From positions 1-64,000 of the forward strand of contig CAMNXA010000011.1 of NCBI GenBank assembly GCA_946566685.1: DNA of 64,000 nucleotides, in the 5' to 3' direction. Of the stretch, positions 43,116-52,350 are shown in pieces (the first letter of the stretch is position 1; the number at the start of each line of letters is the position of its first letter). This stretch comes from an uncultured Lachnospiraceae bacterium. Lineage in GTDB: Bacteria; Bacillota; Clostridia; Lachnospirales; Lachnospiraceae. The notes under the pieces were generated by a model that was not told the DNA's origin, did not search any database, and worked only from the letters and a program-made list of their open reading frames with translations. Both the position numbers and the translations under genes were made by a program.

Positions 43116-44174
43116 ATGAATGGACTTATTCAGATTTCGAAGTATGCAGGTATGAGGAATGATCTGGCACAGGCAGGAGGCGGCAATACATCTGTCAAGC
43201 TGGATAATCAGGTTATGCTGGTCAAAAGTTCGGGCTGCCAGCTGGCTGACGTAAGAGCAGATTATGGTTATATGAAAGTAAATTACCGTGTGATCCAGGA
43301 TTATTTTGAGAATCATGCAGAGAGTGCAATGACAGAAGAAGATGGTAAAAAACTGCTTGTGCAGGCACAGATGGAGGAAGGACATGCTTCCATCGAGACC
43401 TTTTTACATGCAATGACGGGAAAATATACATTACATTCTCATCCCATGCTTGTAAATATACTGGCGGCCAGGGAAGGCGGCCAGAAGGAGCTTCAGGAAC
43501 TTTTTCCGGAGGCTGTCTGGGTGTCTTATCATAAACCGGGGGCGGTGTTAGCGCAGGCTTGTTACAGGGCATGTAAGGAACAGCCGGCGCCGAATGGCGA
43601 TAGTGAAGTTATCTTTTTGGAAAATCACGGCCTTGTGGTCAGTGCAAATACGCCGGAACGGGTGATAGAGAAAACGGAAGAGATTCTCAGAAAGATTGCC
43701 GGTTATCTGCGTGCTTCCTATCGGATCTATTCTTCAGCCACCAGGATATGGGATATGTTTCTACGGATCCCTCAGTTACAGGATATGATCGTATATACCA
43801 CGCAGAGCCAGTATCTGTCATGGGAGTACATAGGAGATGCCCTGATAGGGTCGGGACGGTGGAACCATGCTTTTTGCCCGGACTGCGTGGTCTATGGGGC
43901 CAAGAAGGTATTATGCCTTTGTGATGATTTCAGCCGCAAGGATATTGTGGATTTTATGGATGCACATGGCAGGCCGGTAATGATCTGTTACCGAAGACAT
44001 ATCTATATTGTGGCGGAAAGTGTGAAAAAGGCGCAGGAAATTGAGAATGTGATGAGTTTCGCCGCGCAGGTTCAGACAGCGAATCTGAAGAAAAAGATGA
44101 ATTACCTGAATGAGGATCAGCAGGATGAACTGTTAAACTGGGATAGTGAGAAATACCGCAGGATGTTGAAATAG
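43116..44174 (+). CDS. Class II aldolase/adducin family protein
   Basis: A 352-residue protein; ATG at 43116 lies seven bases after TAGGAG. The metal-binding region shows HSHPML near residue 110 and LENHGLVVS near 170, and the N-terminal GGGNTSVKL matches the family phosphate loop. It is about 100 residues longer than simple rhamnulose- or fuculose-phosphate aldolases. The gene lies 14 bp before a sugar nucleotidyltransferase gene, so it probably makes or cleaves a phosphorylated precursor for the glycan pathway rather than serving catabolism. Confidence 0.82.
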   Translation: MNGLIQISKYAGMRNDLAQAGGGNTSVKLDNQVMLVKSSGCQLADVRADYGYMKVNYRVIQDYFENHAESAMTEEDGKKLLVQAQMEEGHASIETFLHAMTGKYTLHSHPMLVNILAAREGGQKELQELFPEAVWVSYHKPGAVLAQACYRACKEQPAPNGDSEVIFLENHGLVVSANTPERVIEKTEEILRKIAGYLRASYRIYSSATRIWDMFLRIPQLQDMIVYTTQSQYLSWEYIGDALIGSGRWNHAFCPDCVVYGAKKVLCLCDDFSRKDIVDFMDAHGRPVMICYRRHIYIVAESVKKAQEIENVMSFAAQVQTANLKKKMNYLNEDQQDELLNWDSEKYRRMLK

Positions 44175-44188
44175 TAGGAGGGATGGCC

Positions 44189-45832
44189 ATGTATGTAATG
44201 ATTCCGATGACAGGCTATGGCTCCCGGTTTGTGGCGGCCGGCTATAAGGAGTTAAAGCCTTTTATACCGATTATGGAGATGCCGATCATAGAGTGGATCG
44301 TTAAGAGAATGTATCCGGCCGATACGGATTTCATATTTGTGTGCCGGGGAGAGCACTTTGCCAACGACCCGGCCATGAAAGAGCGTCTTATGGCGCTAGC
44401 CCCACAGGCGCAGATTGTGGCGATCGAGAACTGGGTTAAGAAAGGCCCTGTCTATGATGTACTGCGGGCTTATCGGGAATTAAAAGAGGCGCACCGGATT
44501 GATGTGAAAGTTCCCTGTATCATCAATTACTGTGATTTTTACATGACCTGGGACTTTCAGGCTTTTGCGGCTATGGCGAAGGAAAGGGACTGTGATGGAA
44601 GTGTGCCCTGCTATACAGGATTTCATCCCAATTTGCTGCCGCAGAAGAATTATTATGCGTCCTGTCTGACGGACGAAGAGGATAACCTGATCGAGATTCG
44701 GGAAAAGTATTCCTTCGAGGAAGATAAGACGAAAGCCAGACATTCACCGGGCCTGTATTATTTTAAAAGCGGCGATATCATGGAAAAATATTGTCAGATT
44801 CTGACAGAACACGAGGAGTGTGCTATCAATGGCGAATATTATGCCAGCCTGCCCTATAACTTTATGGTGCAGGACGGCCTGAAAGTGTGGGTGCCGGCAA
44901 ATGTGGATTATTTCTGCCAGTGGGGCACGCCGGAGGATATGCAGGAATTTGTATATTGGACGGAGTTGATCCGGCAGGCTCGAAGCGGCAGTCCGGCAGC
45001 GCATCGGACAGAAGATACGTCATCTGCCGGCAAAGTATTGATACCGATGGCAGGCGCCGGGCAGCGGTTTGCGGAAGCGGGATATAAAGAACATAAACCT
45101 GCCATTATGACCATAGACCGCTGGGACGGGCAGGAAAAGCCCATGGTGGTCTGTGCCACGAAGGATTTGCCGGGTGTCAGGGAGGACGGCAGTAATGTGA
45201 TCTATGTGGATCGGACATTCCACAGGGAAGATGGTGTGGAGGATATTGTCAAACAGTATTATCCGAAAGCGCAGTTTATCACCATTGACCATTTGACAGA
45301 GGGGCAGGCCTGTACCTGTATGCTGGCCAAAGCTTATCTTGATCCCAGGGAACCGCTTTTGATTGCGGGATGTGATAACGGAATGGATATTGACACGGAG
45401 GCATTTCAGCGTCTGACACAGAACTGTGACTGTATTGTGTTTACCTATCGGCACAATGAGGCGGTTTTGGCCAATCCCAATGCTTATGGCTGGATGATTA
45501 CGGACGATCAGGGGAATATTACGGGTACTTCTATCAAAAAGGCAATTTCCGATACGCCGATGGAAGACCCGGCGGTGGTTGCCACTTTCTGGTTCCGGGA
45601 GGCCAGGATTTTCCTGGAAGCTACGGCCAAAATGATTGAGGAGAATGACAGGATCAACGGGGAATTTTATGTGGATCAGACAGTGAAACATGTGCTGGAT
45701 CTGGGGTATCGGGCGAAGATCTTTGATATCGACCGTTATGTAGGCTGGGGTACACCGGCGGATTATGAGGGATATCAACACACATATAAATATTTTGAGG
45801 ATTTCCTTAAGAGAGAAAGTCTGGTAAGATAG
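44189..45832 (+). CDS. Tandem two-domain nucleotidyltransferase
   Basis: A 547-residue protein with two GT-A-like NTP transferase domains. Each starts with the same signature: IPMTGYGSRFVAAGYKELKP at residue 4, and IPMAGAGQRFAEAGYKEHKP at about 280. Both keep the glycine-rich Arg/Lys loop that binds NTP. The second half is close to proteins that transfer nucleotides onto sugar phosphates (CDNGMDIDTEAF as a metal Asp region). Two full domains in one chain suggest a bifunctional enzyme or an inactive regulatory half. ATG 44189 was used with TAGGAGGG upstream. Substrate unknown. Confidence 0.82.
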   Translation: MYVMIPMTGYGSRFVAAGYKELKPFIPIMEMPIIEWIVKRMYPADTDFIFVCRGEHFANDPAMKERLMALAPQAQIVAIENWVKKGPVYDVLRAYRELKEAHRIDVKVPCIINYCDFYMTWDFQAFAAMAKERDCDGSVPCYTGFHPNLLPQKNYYASCLTDEEDNLIEIREKYSFEEDKTKARHSPGLYYFKSGDIMEKYCQILTEHEECAINGEYYASLPYNFMVQDGLKVWVPANVDYFCQWGTPEDMQEFVYWTELIRQARSGSPAAHRTEDTSSAGKVLIPMAGAGQRFAEAGYKEHKPAIMTIDRWDGQEKPMVVCATKDLPGVREDGSNVIYVDRTFHREDGVEDIVKQYYPKAQFITIDHLTEGQACTCMLAKAYLDPREPLLIAGCDNGMDIDTEAFQRLTQNCDCIVFTYRHNEAVLANPNAYGWMITDDQGNITGTSIKKAISDTPMEDPAVVATFWFREARIFLEATAKMIEENDRINGEFYVDQTVKHVLDLGYRAKIFDIDRYVGWGTPADYEGYQHTYKYFEDFLKRESLVR

Positions 45833-45867
45833 AAGATAGACACGAGAGAAAGGCATTGGTCTGTCAG

Positions 45868-47976
45868 ATGTTACAAAAATTACCTGCACTTGACATGGAG
45901 AAGAATTATCAAAAATATTTAAAGACTGCCATTATTGTGGGAGTCTTATTCAAGTTATGCCTGATGGGATTGTTTTCTTCCGATTATCAGGATCTGATGT
46001 TTATTCCCTTTGTGAAGTGTTTTTTAAGCGGGGAGAATCCTTATCAGTTCTATTATGACCATCAGCTGCTCTCGTCTTTTCCCTATCCACCGGTGATGTT
46101 ATTGATAGAGTGTATTGGCGGCGTTTTTGTTACGCTCTTTGCGGGAATGCCTATCTTTGTCCAGAATCTGGTCTTTAAACTGCCGATTCTTTTGCTGGAT
46201 CTGCTCGGGCTGTATTTCCTGATGCAGATTTTCAAGGAGAAGAGAAAATATATTTTGGTACTGTATTTTCTGTCTCCGATTATTTTATATGCCTCTTATA
46301 TGCATGGACAGCTGGATATCATTCCCACTGTTTTTCTGGTGGGAGCGGTTTATTTTCTGGCGGAGACGAATACCCTGACAGAGAAGCATTTGTCCAATGA
46401 GTGGAAGTTTATGGCTTTTCTTGCGCTTGCACTTTCGTCCAAGTTCCATATCGCGGCAGTGCTTCCTCTGTTTTTTCTTTATATTTATAAAAGAAAAGGA
46501 CGCCGGAAAGCCATTGTCATGATGGGACTGCCGGTCCTGGCCACGGTGGCTGTTGTGCTGCCGTTCTGGGGCAGCGGATTTGTCAATATGGTATTGTTTA
46601 ATAAAGAGCAGCAGACCATCTACAGTGTCTATCTGGATTATGGCAATGCACATTTGCTGCTTTCCGTGCTGGTGCTGCTCTTCATCTATTTCCAGGCTTT
46701 TCAGATCAATCAGATGAACCGGGATCTGCTGATCAGTATGACGGGACTGCTCTTCTCGGTCTTTCTTGCGTTTGTGCCCGCGATGCAGGCATGGTTTATC
46801 TGGATTGTACCGTTTGTTATGTTATATCTGGCGGGGCTTTCCGAGAACCGGGGCAAGATGGTTCTGGTTTATGGCGTGTTTAACCTGCTGTATCTGCTGT
46901 ATTATGTGTGTTTTCATAAGACGCAGTTTGTGGATCTATATTTCCTCGGCAGGGATTTAAGTTTCTTGAAGCTGTCGGATTCTGCGTTGAAGGATATCGT
47001 ATTTACGCTGATGGTAGGGGTTTTCCTGATTTTGGTAGTCTGCATGTATTTGTATGGTGTCAACAGCAATTCCTATTATCGCCGTAGAAACCGTCCTTTT
47101 ACGATTGGAATCGCGGGCGACAGCGGTGCGGGTAAGAGCAGGCTGCTCACGATGTTAAAAGAACTTCTGTCGGAGGATCATATCCTGTGCGTGGAAGGGG
47201 ATGGTGACCATAAGTGGGAGCGCGGCAATGATAATTGGAAAGAGATGACGCATCTGAATCCCCAGGCGAATTACCTCTATCGTCAGGCGGAGGATTTGCA
47301 GGTGCTGCGCGGTAACAATGCGGTCAGACGGGCTGATTATGATCATGAAACCGGGACTTTTACCAACAAGAAGCGGGTAGCACCCAAGCCCTATATCGTC
47401 ATGTGCGGGCTGCATTCCCTTTATTTACCGCAGATGCGGCAGGCTTTGGATATGAAGATTTATCTGGATACGGACGAGGATCTCAGATGCTATTGGAAGC
47501 TGGAAAGGGATCAGGGCAGCAGAGGGCATGACAGGACTGCTGTCATGGAGCAGATCAAGGCCCGCCGGGAGGATGCCAGACGTTATATTCATCCGCAGAA
47601 GCAGTACGCTGATCTGGTAATTCGCTATTTTGATCCCCTGCTGTCAGTGGAGAAAAATCCTCCGGAAGGTTATGAAGCATCTTTGAGCGTGGAATTCCTG
47701 ATAGATATAGAAGTCAATGCGGAACCGATGCTGGCAATCTTACGGGAGCAGGGGATATCCGGCGCTTTAACGTACGATGACCTGCTGCATCAGAAAATTG
47801 TGTTCCGGAGTGAGGAACTTAAAGTAGATAAAGAGTTCTGGGCATCTGCGGCGTGCAGTGCCATACCGCAGATTGAAGATCTGACAGGCGGTCATATGGT
47901 CTGGGAAGACGGGGTAAACGGCGCCGTGCAGTTAATGCTTCTGCTGGTGATCGGCGAGATTATGAAAAAGGATTAG
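45868..47976 (+). CDS. Membrane glycosyltransferase (GT-C-like) fused to a uridine-kinase-like domain
   Basis: A 702-residue protein from ATG 45868 (TTG at 45856 also possible). Residues about 20-405 contain roughly ten membrane segments with an early extracytoplasmic loop (SSDYQDLMFIPFVKCFLSGENPY), like polyprenyl-phosphate-dependent mannosyltransferases. Residues about 411-700 form a P-loop kinase with Walker A GDSGAGKS at about 417-424 and the pattern of uridine kinase/phosphoribulokinase enzymes. I know no standard enzyme with this pairing. It could couple activation of a sugar or polyol to its transfer. Both parts lie in one uninterrupted frame. Confidence 0.82.
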   Translation: MLQKLPALDMEKNYQKYLKTAIIVGVLFKLCLMGLFSSDYQDLMFIPFVKCFLSGENPYQFYYDHQLLSSFPYPPVMLLIECIGGVFVTLFAGMPIFVQNLVFKLPILLLDLLGLYFLMQIFKEKRKYILVLYFLSPIILYASYMHGQLDIIPTVFLVGAVYFLAETNTLTEKHLSNEWKFMAFLALALSSKFHIAAVLPLFFLYIYKRKGRRKAIVMMGLPVLATVAVVLPFWGSGFVNMVLFNKEQQTIYSVYLDYGNAHLLLSVLVLLFIYFQAFQINQMNRDLLISMTGLLFSVFLAFVPAMQAWFIWIVPFVMLYLAGLSENRGKMVLVYGVFNLLYLLYYVCFHKTQFVDLYFLGRDLSFLKLSDSALKDIVFTLMVGVFLILVVCMYLYGVNSNSYYRRRNRPFTIGIAGDSGAGKSRLLTMLKELLSEDHILCVEGDGDHKWERGNDNWKEMTHLNPQANYLYRQAEDLQVLRGNNAVRRADYDHETGTFTNKKRVAPKPYIVMCGLHSLYLPQMRQALDMKIYLDTDEDLRCYWKLERDQGSRGHDRTAVMEQIKARREDARRYIHPQKQYADLVIRYFDPLLSVEKNPPEGYEASLSVEFLIDIEVNAEPMLAILREQGISGALTYDDLLHQKIVFRSEELKVDKEFWASAACSAIPQIEDLTGGHMVWEDGVNGAVQLMLLLVIGEIMKKD

Positions 47977-48006
47977 GTAATTGTGGAACTTCTTCATGAC
48001 TGTTGG

Positions 48007-48140
48007 AATTGTACAAATAGTATAACCAACACAGACACGCTTTCGCTCCGTTCAAACGCAGCAGTACTAGGCTCGAAAAGACCTCGCCAAGTACTGGCGT
48101 TTTGCAAGGGTCTGCTTATGGTTATACTATTTGCACAATT
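48007..48140. repeat. Intergenic cruciform-like inverted repeat element
   Basis: A 22-bp arm, AATTGTACAAATAGTATAACCA (48007-48028), pairs with 48119-48140 with one mismatch. The inside pairs further: CAGAC (about 48031-48036) with GTCTG (48110-48114), and AACGC...CAGTACT with AGTACTG-GCGTT. It stands alone in a 247-bp gap and has no coding frame. It looks like an extragenic palindromic or MITE-like element, or a structured RNA. Confidence 0.65.
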
Positions 48141-48223
48141 ATTACTGCATTGAAGAGCGTTTCTCAATTACCTGAAAAAAGGATTGAAGAAGGGAGATAC
48201 AACAAATTGTTGTATGGTATAAA

Positions 48224-48946
48224 ATGATAAAGGCAGTGATCTTTGATCTGGATGATACATTATATGACTATAAAGCCCTGGACCGGGAGGCTGGAGACAG
48301 GGTGAAAATGCTTGCCTGCGAGCGCCTGAAGGTCAGTGAGGAAAGATACGAAGAGGCTTTTAAGCGTGGACGCAAGGCGACCAAAGACAGCCTGGGCAAT
48401 ACCGGAGCATCGCACAACAGAATGTTGTATTTTCAAAAAGCACTGGAATATTTGGACTGTAAGCCCCTGTCTTTGTCTTTGCAGATGTATGAGACCTACT
48501 GGGGCACTTTTCTTACGCAGATGCGGCTGCGCCCGGGGGTTCGGGAGTTGTTGGACGGACTGCATGATAAAGGGATCAAGGTGGGAATCTGTACGGATCT
48601 GACAGCGCATATCCAGCACCGTAAACTGGAGGCTTTGGGACTTGTCGATGATGTGGATTGTCTGGTGACCAGTGAGGAGGCCGGGCTGGAGAAGCCTGCA
48701 CCGGAAATTTTTGCTCTGTGTCTGGAGAAACTGGGGATGCAGCCGGCGGAAGTCTGCTTTATCGGTGATGATTACAAAAAGGATGTGATGGGGGCCGTGG
48801 CCGCAGGAATGCATGCAGTTTGGTTCTGCCCGGAAGAAAAGCCTGGAAGTATGGATAGCGGCATGGATTATCATATTGTGAAGGATTACGGACAGCTGGA
48901 AGAGATGTTAAATAAGGAGTATCAAAAAAGATGGGAAAAAATATGA
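48224..48946 (+). CDS. HAD superfamily phosphatase
   Basis: A 240-residue HAD hydrolase with motif I DLDDTLYDY, motif III Lys in GLEKPAPEIF and motif IV GDDYKKD. The cap type is C1. It probably dephosphorylates a sugar or polyol phosphate within the glycan cluster. It overlaps the next gene by 16 bp, so the two are coupled. Confidence 0.9.
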   Translation: MIKAVIFDLDDTLYDYKALDREAGDRVKMLACERLKVSEERYEEAFKRGRKATKDSLGNTGASHNRMLYFQKALEYLDCKPLSLSLQMYETYWGTFLTQMRLRPGVRELLDGLHDKGIKVGICTDLTAHIQHRKLEALGLVDDVDCLVTSEEAGLEKPAPEIFALCLEKLGMQPAEVCFIGDDYKKDVMGAVAAGMHAVWFCPEEKPGSMDSGMDYHIVKDYGQLEEMLNKEYQKRWEKI

Positions 48947-49641
48947 AACTTTCAATCGTAGTACCGTGTTATAATGAGGAAGAGAACATACCGCTTATTT
49001 TAGAGCGGTTTCAGGAAGTGATAGAACGGGAAGACATGGAGGTCATCTTGGTAAACAACGGTTCTACGGACAACAGTGCGCAGGTATTGGAGGAGTTACT
49101 GCCCAAGTATCCTTTTGCCAGGACGACACTGGTGGAGGTGAACCAGGGATACGGATACGGTATCCTGCAGGGACTTCACATGTGCCAGGGCGAGTATATC
49201 GGCTGGACCCATGCGGACATGCAGACGGATCCGGCGGATATCATCAAAGCGCTGGATATTATTGAGCGGGAGAGAGGGCTTGTATTTGTAAAAGGTAATC
49301 GAAAGGGACGGCCATTATTTGACGTATTCTTTACGGTTGGCATGAGTTTTTTTGAGACCTGCTATCTACATAAGAAGTTGTATGATATCAATGCGCAGCC
49401 CAATATTTTTCCCAAAGTCTTCTTTGATGGCTGGGTGGAGCCGCCTCATGATTTTTCACTGGATCTGTATGCCTTGTATATGGCCCGCAAGAAAGGACTT
49501 AAAGTAGTCCGTTTCCCGGTACTTTTCCCGGAAAGGATCCATGGGGAATCCAAGTGGAATACCGGGCTTAAAGCAAAGTGGAAATTCATTAAGAGGACCA
49601 TTGACTTCAGTGTGAAATTGAAGAAGAGCGGGAAACTGTAA
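48931..49641 (+). CDS. Glycosyltransferase family 2
   Basis: A 236-residue GT-A glycosyltransferase. N-terminal SIVVPCYNEEENIPLIL, the nucleotide-binding NNGSTDNS, and HADMQTDP (DxD-like metal site) resemble dolichyl-phosphate mannose synthase-like enzymes. It has no membrane segments. A soluble polyprenyl-phosphate hexose synthase could feed the membrane glycosyltransferases encoded at 45.9 and 50.3 kb. The donor sugar is unknown. Confidence 0.88.
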   Translation: MGKNMKLSIVVPCYNEEENIPLILERFQEVIEREDMEVILVNNGSTDNSAQVLEELLPKYPFARTTLVEVNQGYGYGILQGLHMCQGEYIGWTHADMQTDPADIIKALDIIERERGLVFVKGNRKGRPLFDVFFTVGMSFFETCYLHKKLYDINAQPNIFPKVFFDGWVEPPHDFSLDLYALYMARKKGLKVVRFPVLFPERIHGESKWNTGLKAKWKFIKRTIDFSVKLKKSGKL

Positions 49642-49748
49642 ATGGGAATATAGTATATAGAGAAAACTGAAGGTAAGTGCGCGCGAGCGAATCAGGTAAA
49701 AATATTATATGTCAGAGGTCTGGTAATGAATACCTTGAAGGAGGAAAT

Positions 49749-50345
49749 ATGGAATACATAGCACACAGAATAAATACCGTAGAGGAACTTCGGAACCTGC
49801 CGACAGAATACGGCGTGGAACTGGATTTGAGAGATGATTTAAACGGCAGAATTTATATTTCCCACAATCCGTTTGAAGCGGGGGAGGACTTTGAGGATTA
49901 CTGTAAAGAATATCATCATGGCACCATGATCCTGAACATTAAGAGCGAGCGGATCGAGCATAAAGTGCTGGAGTATATGGAGCAGTATCATATTGAGAAA
50001 TATTTCTTTCTGGATTCCTCGTTTCCGATGATCAAATTGCTGACAGACATGGGGGTTCATCAGGTTGCGCTGCGGTTCAGTGAATTAGAGGGGCTTGATA
50101 CCATCCGCAATATGGCGGGCAGGGCCGATTGGGTGTGGGTGGACTGCTTTACGAAAGTGCCGATTGACCGGGAAAGCTTTCAAGAATTAAAAAAGCTTGG
50201 CTATCAGTTATGTTTTGTGTCCCCCGAACTGGAGGCGCAGGAGGAAAAACTGTCCCAATATAAGCAATACATCAAAGAGCAGGGTATTGTGTTCGATGCA
50301 ATCTGTACCAAGAGCTATCATATTAAGGATTGGATGGAATCATGA
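49749..50345 (+). CDS. Glycerophosphodiester phosphodiesterase-like protein
   Basis: A 198-residue protein; ATG at 49749 follows GGAGGAAAT. It starts YIAHRINTVEELRNLPTEYGVELDLRDD, matching the GDPD barrel (AHR...E-x-D), and continues with ISHNPFEAGEDF (His). It is shorter than full GDPD enzymes (about 240-250), and some ligands look changed. In context it may act on a glycerol-phosphate-containing glycan or be a divergent relative. Overlaps the next gene by four bases. Confidence 0.72.
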   Translation: MEYIAHRINTVEELRNLPTEYGVELDLRDDLNGRIYISHNPFEAGEDFEDYCKEYHHGTMILNIKSERIEHKVLEYMEQYHIEKYFFLDSSFPMIKLLTDMGVHQVALRFSELEGLDTIRNMAGRADWVWVDCFTKVPIDRESFQELKKLGYQLCFVSPELEAQEEKLSQYKQYIKEQGIVFDAICTKSYHIKDWMES

Positions 50346-51982
50346 ACAGGAAGACAAAAGAAAAGGCCGGAATGGCGGCAGTCATTGTAAGTACGCTGAT
50401 TGCGGGGATGTTTCTATTTTACAGACACTGGCAGTTTGAACTGCCGCTGTATCCCAATGTGGATGAAATGCTGTCATTGGAGAATATTTTTGATCTGTTG
50501 GAGCAGCATCTTTATACAGGGGATATCTATGTGCTGGATTTTTTCCGTTATCCCCATCTGACCTTTTACTATGCGGCGGTGGGAGTCAGGATTTTAGGGA
50601 AATTCCTGACCGGGGTGGACACCGTAGTGCTTCTTCGCTATGTGGTCTGCGGCACAGCGCTTCTTTCCAATCTATGTATATATTTTACCATCAAAATTAT
50701 GACGGGAAGCCGAAAATGGGGTTATCTGGGATTTCTGCTGTCGGTCTTTTCCCTGTACGGTTATGCATATCTCTATTATACGGGGCCGGATACACTTATG
50801 TATGCGGTGGCTAATGTGTTGCTTTTGCTCGGGTGTATTATTTACCAGGATCAGGATGAGGAACGGGTGGTGTATTTATGGTACCCGCTGATGGCAGTCT
50901 GTATCGGCCTGGCAATGGCGGCCAAATATCATGGCATTGTGTTTGGTATCTTCTGGCTGGCATTACATATCCGGAAGAAGTATTGGAAGAGCCATCGAAA
51001 TAATTACCTGTTCTTTATTGACTGCATTGTGCTGGCGCTGGTATTCTGCCTGTGCAATTACTCTCTGTTCTTTCATTTTAAGACCTTTATCGGGGACAAT
51101 CTGTATAATCTGAATCACTACGCCTGGGGGCATCCGGGGATTGAACATAATCTGCCGTTTCTGGGATATCTGGAGGCATTCGGGTTTACGAACTATGGCG
51201 CGGTGGGTGGAATATTACTCTTTATCGGGGCTGCGCATCTGATTCGGAAAAAGGACTGGGGACAGTTGGTGGTATTTTTGCTGATGCCCGTCTGCATCCT
51301 TGTTTTGCTATCCAAGTATCAGATTGTGCTGGGTAGGAATATGTCCTTGGTACTTCCCTTTGCTTTTCTCTTTATGACCTATGGATTGATGGAAGTGGAG
51401 CAGATCCTGGATGTGCATCTTTTTCATAAAGAAGATGGAGAGAACGGCAGGGATAACAAAAAGTTAAGGAAAATGTTTACGGCAACAGGCGTTGTAACAG
51501 GTATCACAGCGCTGATGATCATATGTAATATTGTAGTTGTATGTAACAATTACCGATATGGCCTGACTTATACGCAGGCGTCCGCAGATATTGCAGAGTT
51601 GATCCCGGAAGGGGCAAAAGTCTACTGCACTTCCTATGCACCGGTGATGGACGCAGATAAGTATGACATTGTTGCTGTCGGGGAAGACATTTCCCTGCTG
51701 CCGGATCGGCTTGTATCGGGAGAATATTATATCGATGTACAATATGCTACCGGTTATTTCTCTCAGCGCAAAGACTATCTGATCTGTCAGGGAAAAGATA
51801 TGTATCCGGATAAAAAGGCGGCATACGAAGAGAAGATTGGCGGCTATGTGGCGGTTAAGAATTATCCGGGCATTTCTTACGGCGGAGAGTGGAAGTATCG
51901 CATTGGCTATCTGGATATTTTCCGGTATGCGCCGGAGGAATATTATGTAGGGCCAAGTATTGTGATTTATACAGGAAAGTAG
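50342..51982 (+). CDS. Membrane glycosyltransferase (GT-C, PMT/ArnT-like)
   Basis: A 546-residue protein with about ten to twelve membrane segments and an early acidic loop YPNVDEMLSLENIFDLLEQ like the catalytic Asp/Glu of GT-C enzymes. It uses lipid-linked sugar donors on the outer face of the membrane. The C-terminal 120 residues are an extracytoplasmic soluble domain. Coupled to the GDPD-like gene by an ATGA overlap. It likely adds a side sugar to the glycan made by this cluster. Confidence 0.85.
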   Translation: MNRKTKEKAGMAAVIVSTLIAGMFLFYRHWQFELPLYPNVDEMLSLENIFDLLEQHLYTGDIYVLDFFRYPHLTFYYAAVGVRILGKFLTGVDTVVLLRYVVCGTALLSNLCIYFTIKIMTGSRKWGYLGFLLSVFSLYGYAYLYYTGPDTLMYAVANVLLLLGCIIYQDQDEERVVYLWYPLMAVCIGLAMAAKYHGIVFGIFWLALHIRKKYWKSHRNNYLFFIDCIVLALVFCLCNYSLFFHFKTFIGDNLYNLNHYAWGHPGIEHNLPFLGYLEAFGFTNYGAVGGILLFIGAAHLIRKKDWGQLVVFLLMPVCILVLLSKYQIVLGRNMSLVLPFAFLFMTYGLMEVEQILDVHLFHKEDGENGRDNKKLRKMFTATGVVTGITALMIICNIVVVCNNYRYGLTYTQASADIAELIPEGAKVYCTSYAPVMDADKYDIVAVGEDISLLPDRLVSGEYYIDVQYATGYFSQRKDYLICQGKDMYPDKKAAYEEKIGGYVAVKNYPGISYGGEWKYRIGYLDIFRYAPEEYYVGPSIVIYTGK

Positions 51983-52119
51983 ATTCCGAATAGTAAGGAT
52001 ATTATACAGAGCGGTGTTTCTCCATTTTAGAGATGGTATAAAAATTTCACTTACGAAAAATTTTGTACAATGATAGAATGATAAGGGAAAAGATTGTTTG
52101 GAATGGGTGGAAGATCGCT

Positions 52120-52341
52120 ATGCGTTGGATACCTTTACAGGATATAAAAAACAGGCAGTGGAAACTGTGTGTTTTACATGATGACTGTATGTCGTATGAA
52201 GTTACAAACATAGAATCAGAACATGTGGAGAGGATTTTGTCCTATGCGGCGTATATGAATCATGGAAGCACGGAGGGTATTGACTCCGCTGCACTTGTGC
52301 GATTGTCAGAATTAAAAAATAGATACCAACAGCAGACATGA
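52120..52341 (+). CDS. Hypothetical protein
   Basis: A 73-residue protein. ATG at 52120 follows GGTGGAAGATCGCT; a longer frame begins at 52063. It starts with a Trp-rich strand (RWIPLQDIKNRQWKLCVL). Function unknown. Confidence 0.5.
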   Translation: MRWIPLQDIKNRQWKLCVLHDDCMSYEVTNIESEHVERILSYAAYMNHGSTEGIDSAALVRLSELKNRYQQQT

Positions 52342-52350
52342 CATAAAGCG

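Noticed and set aside
45020-45889. 289-residue minus-strand frame opposite the nucleotidyltransferase
   Set aside because: Shadow of a gene with clear motifs on the other strand; no binding site.
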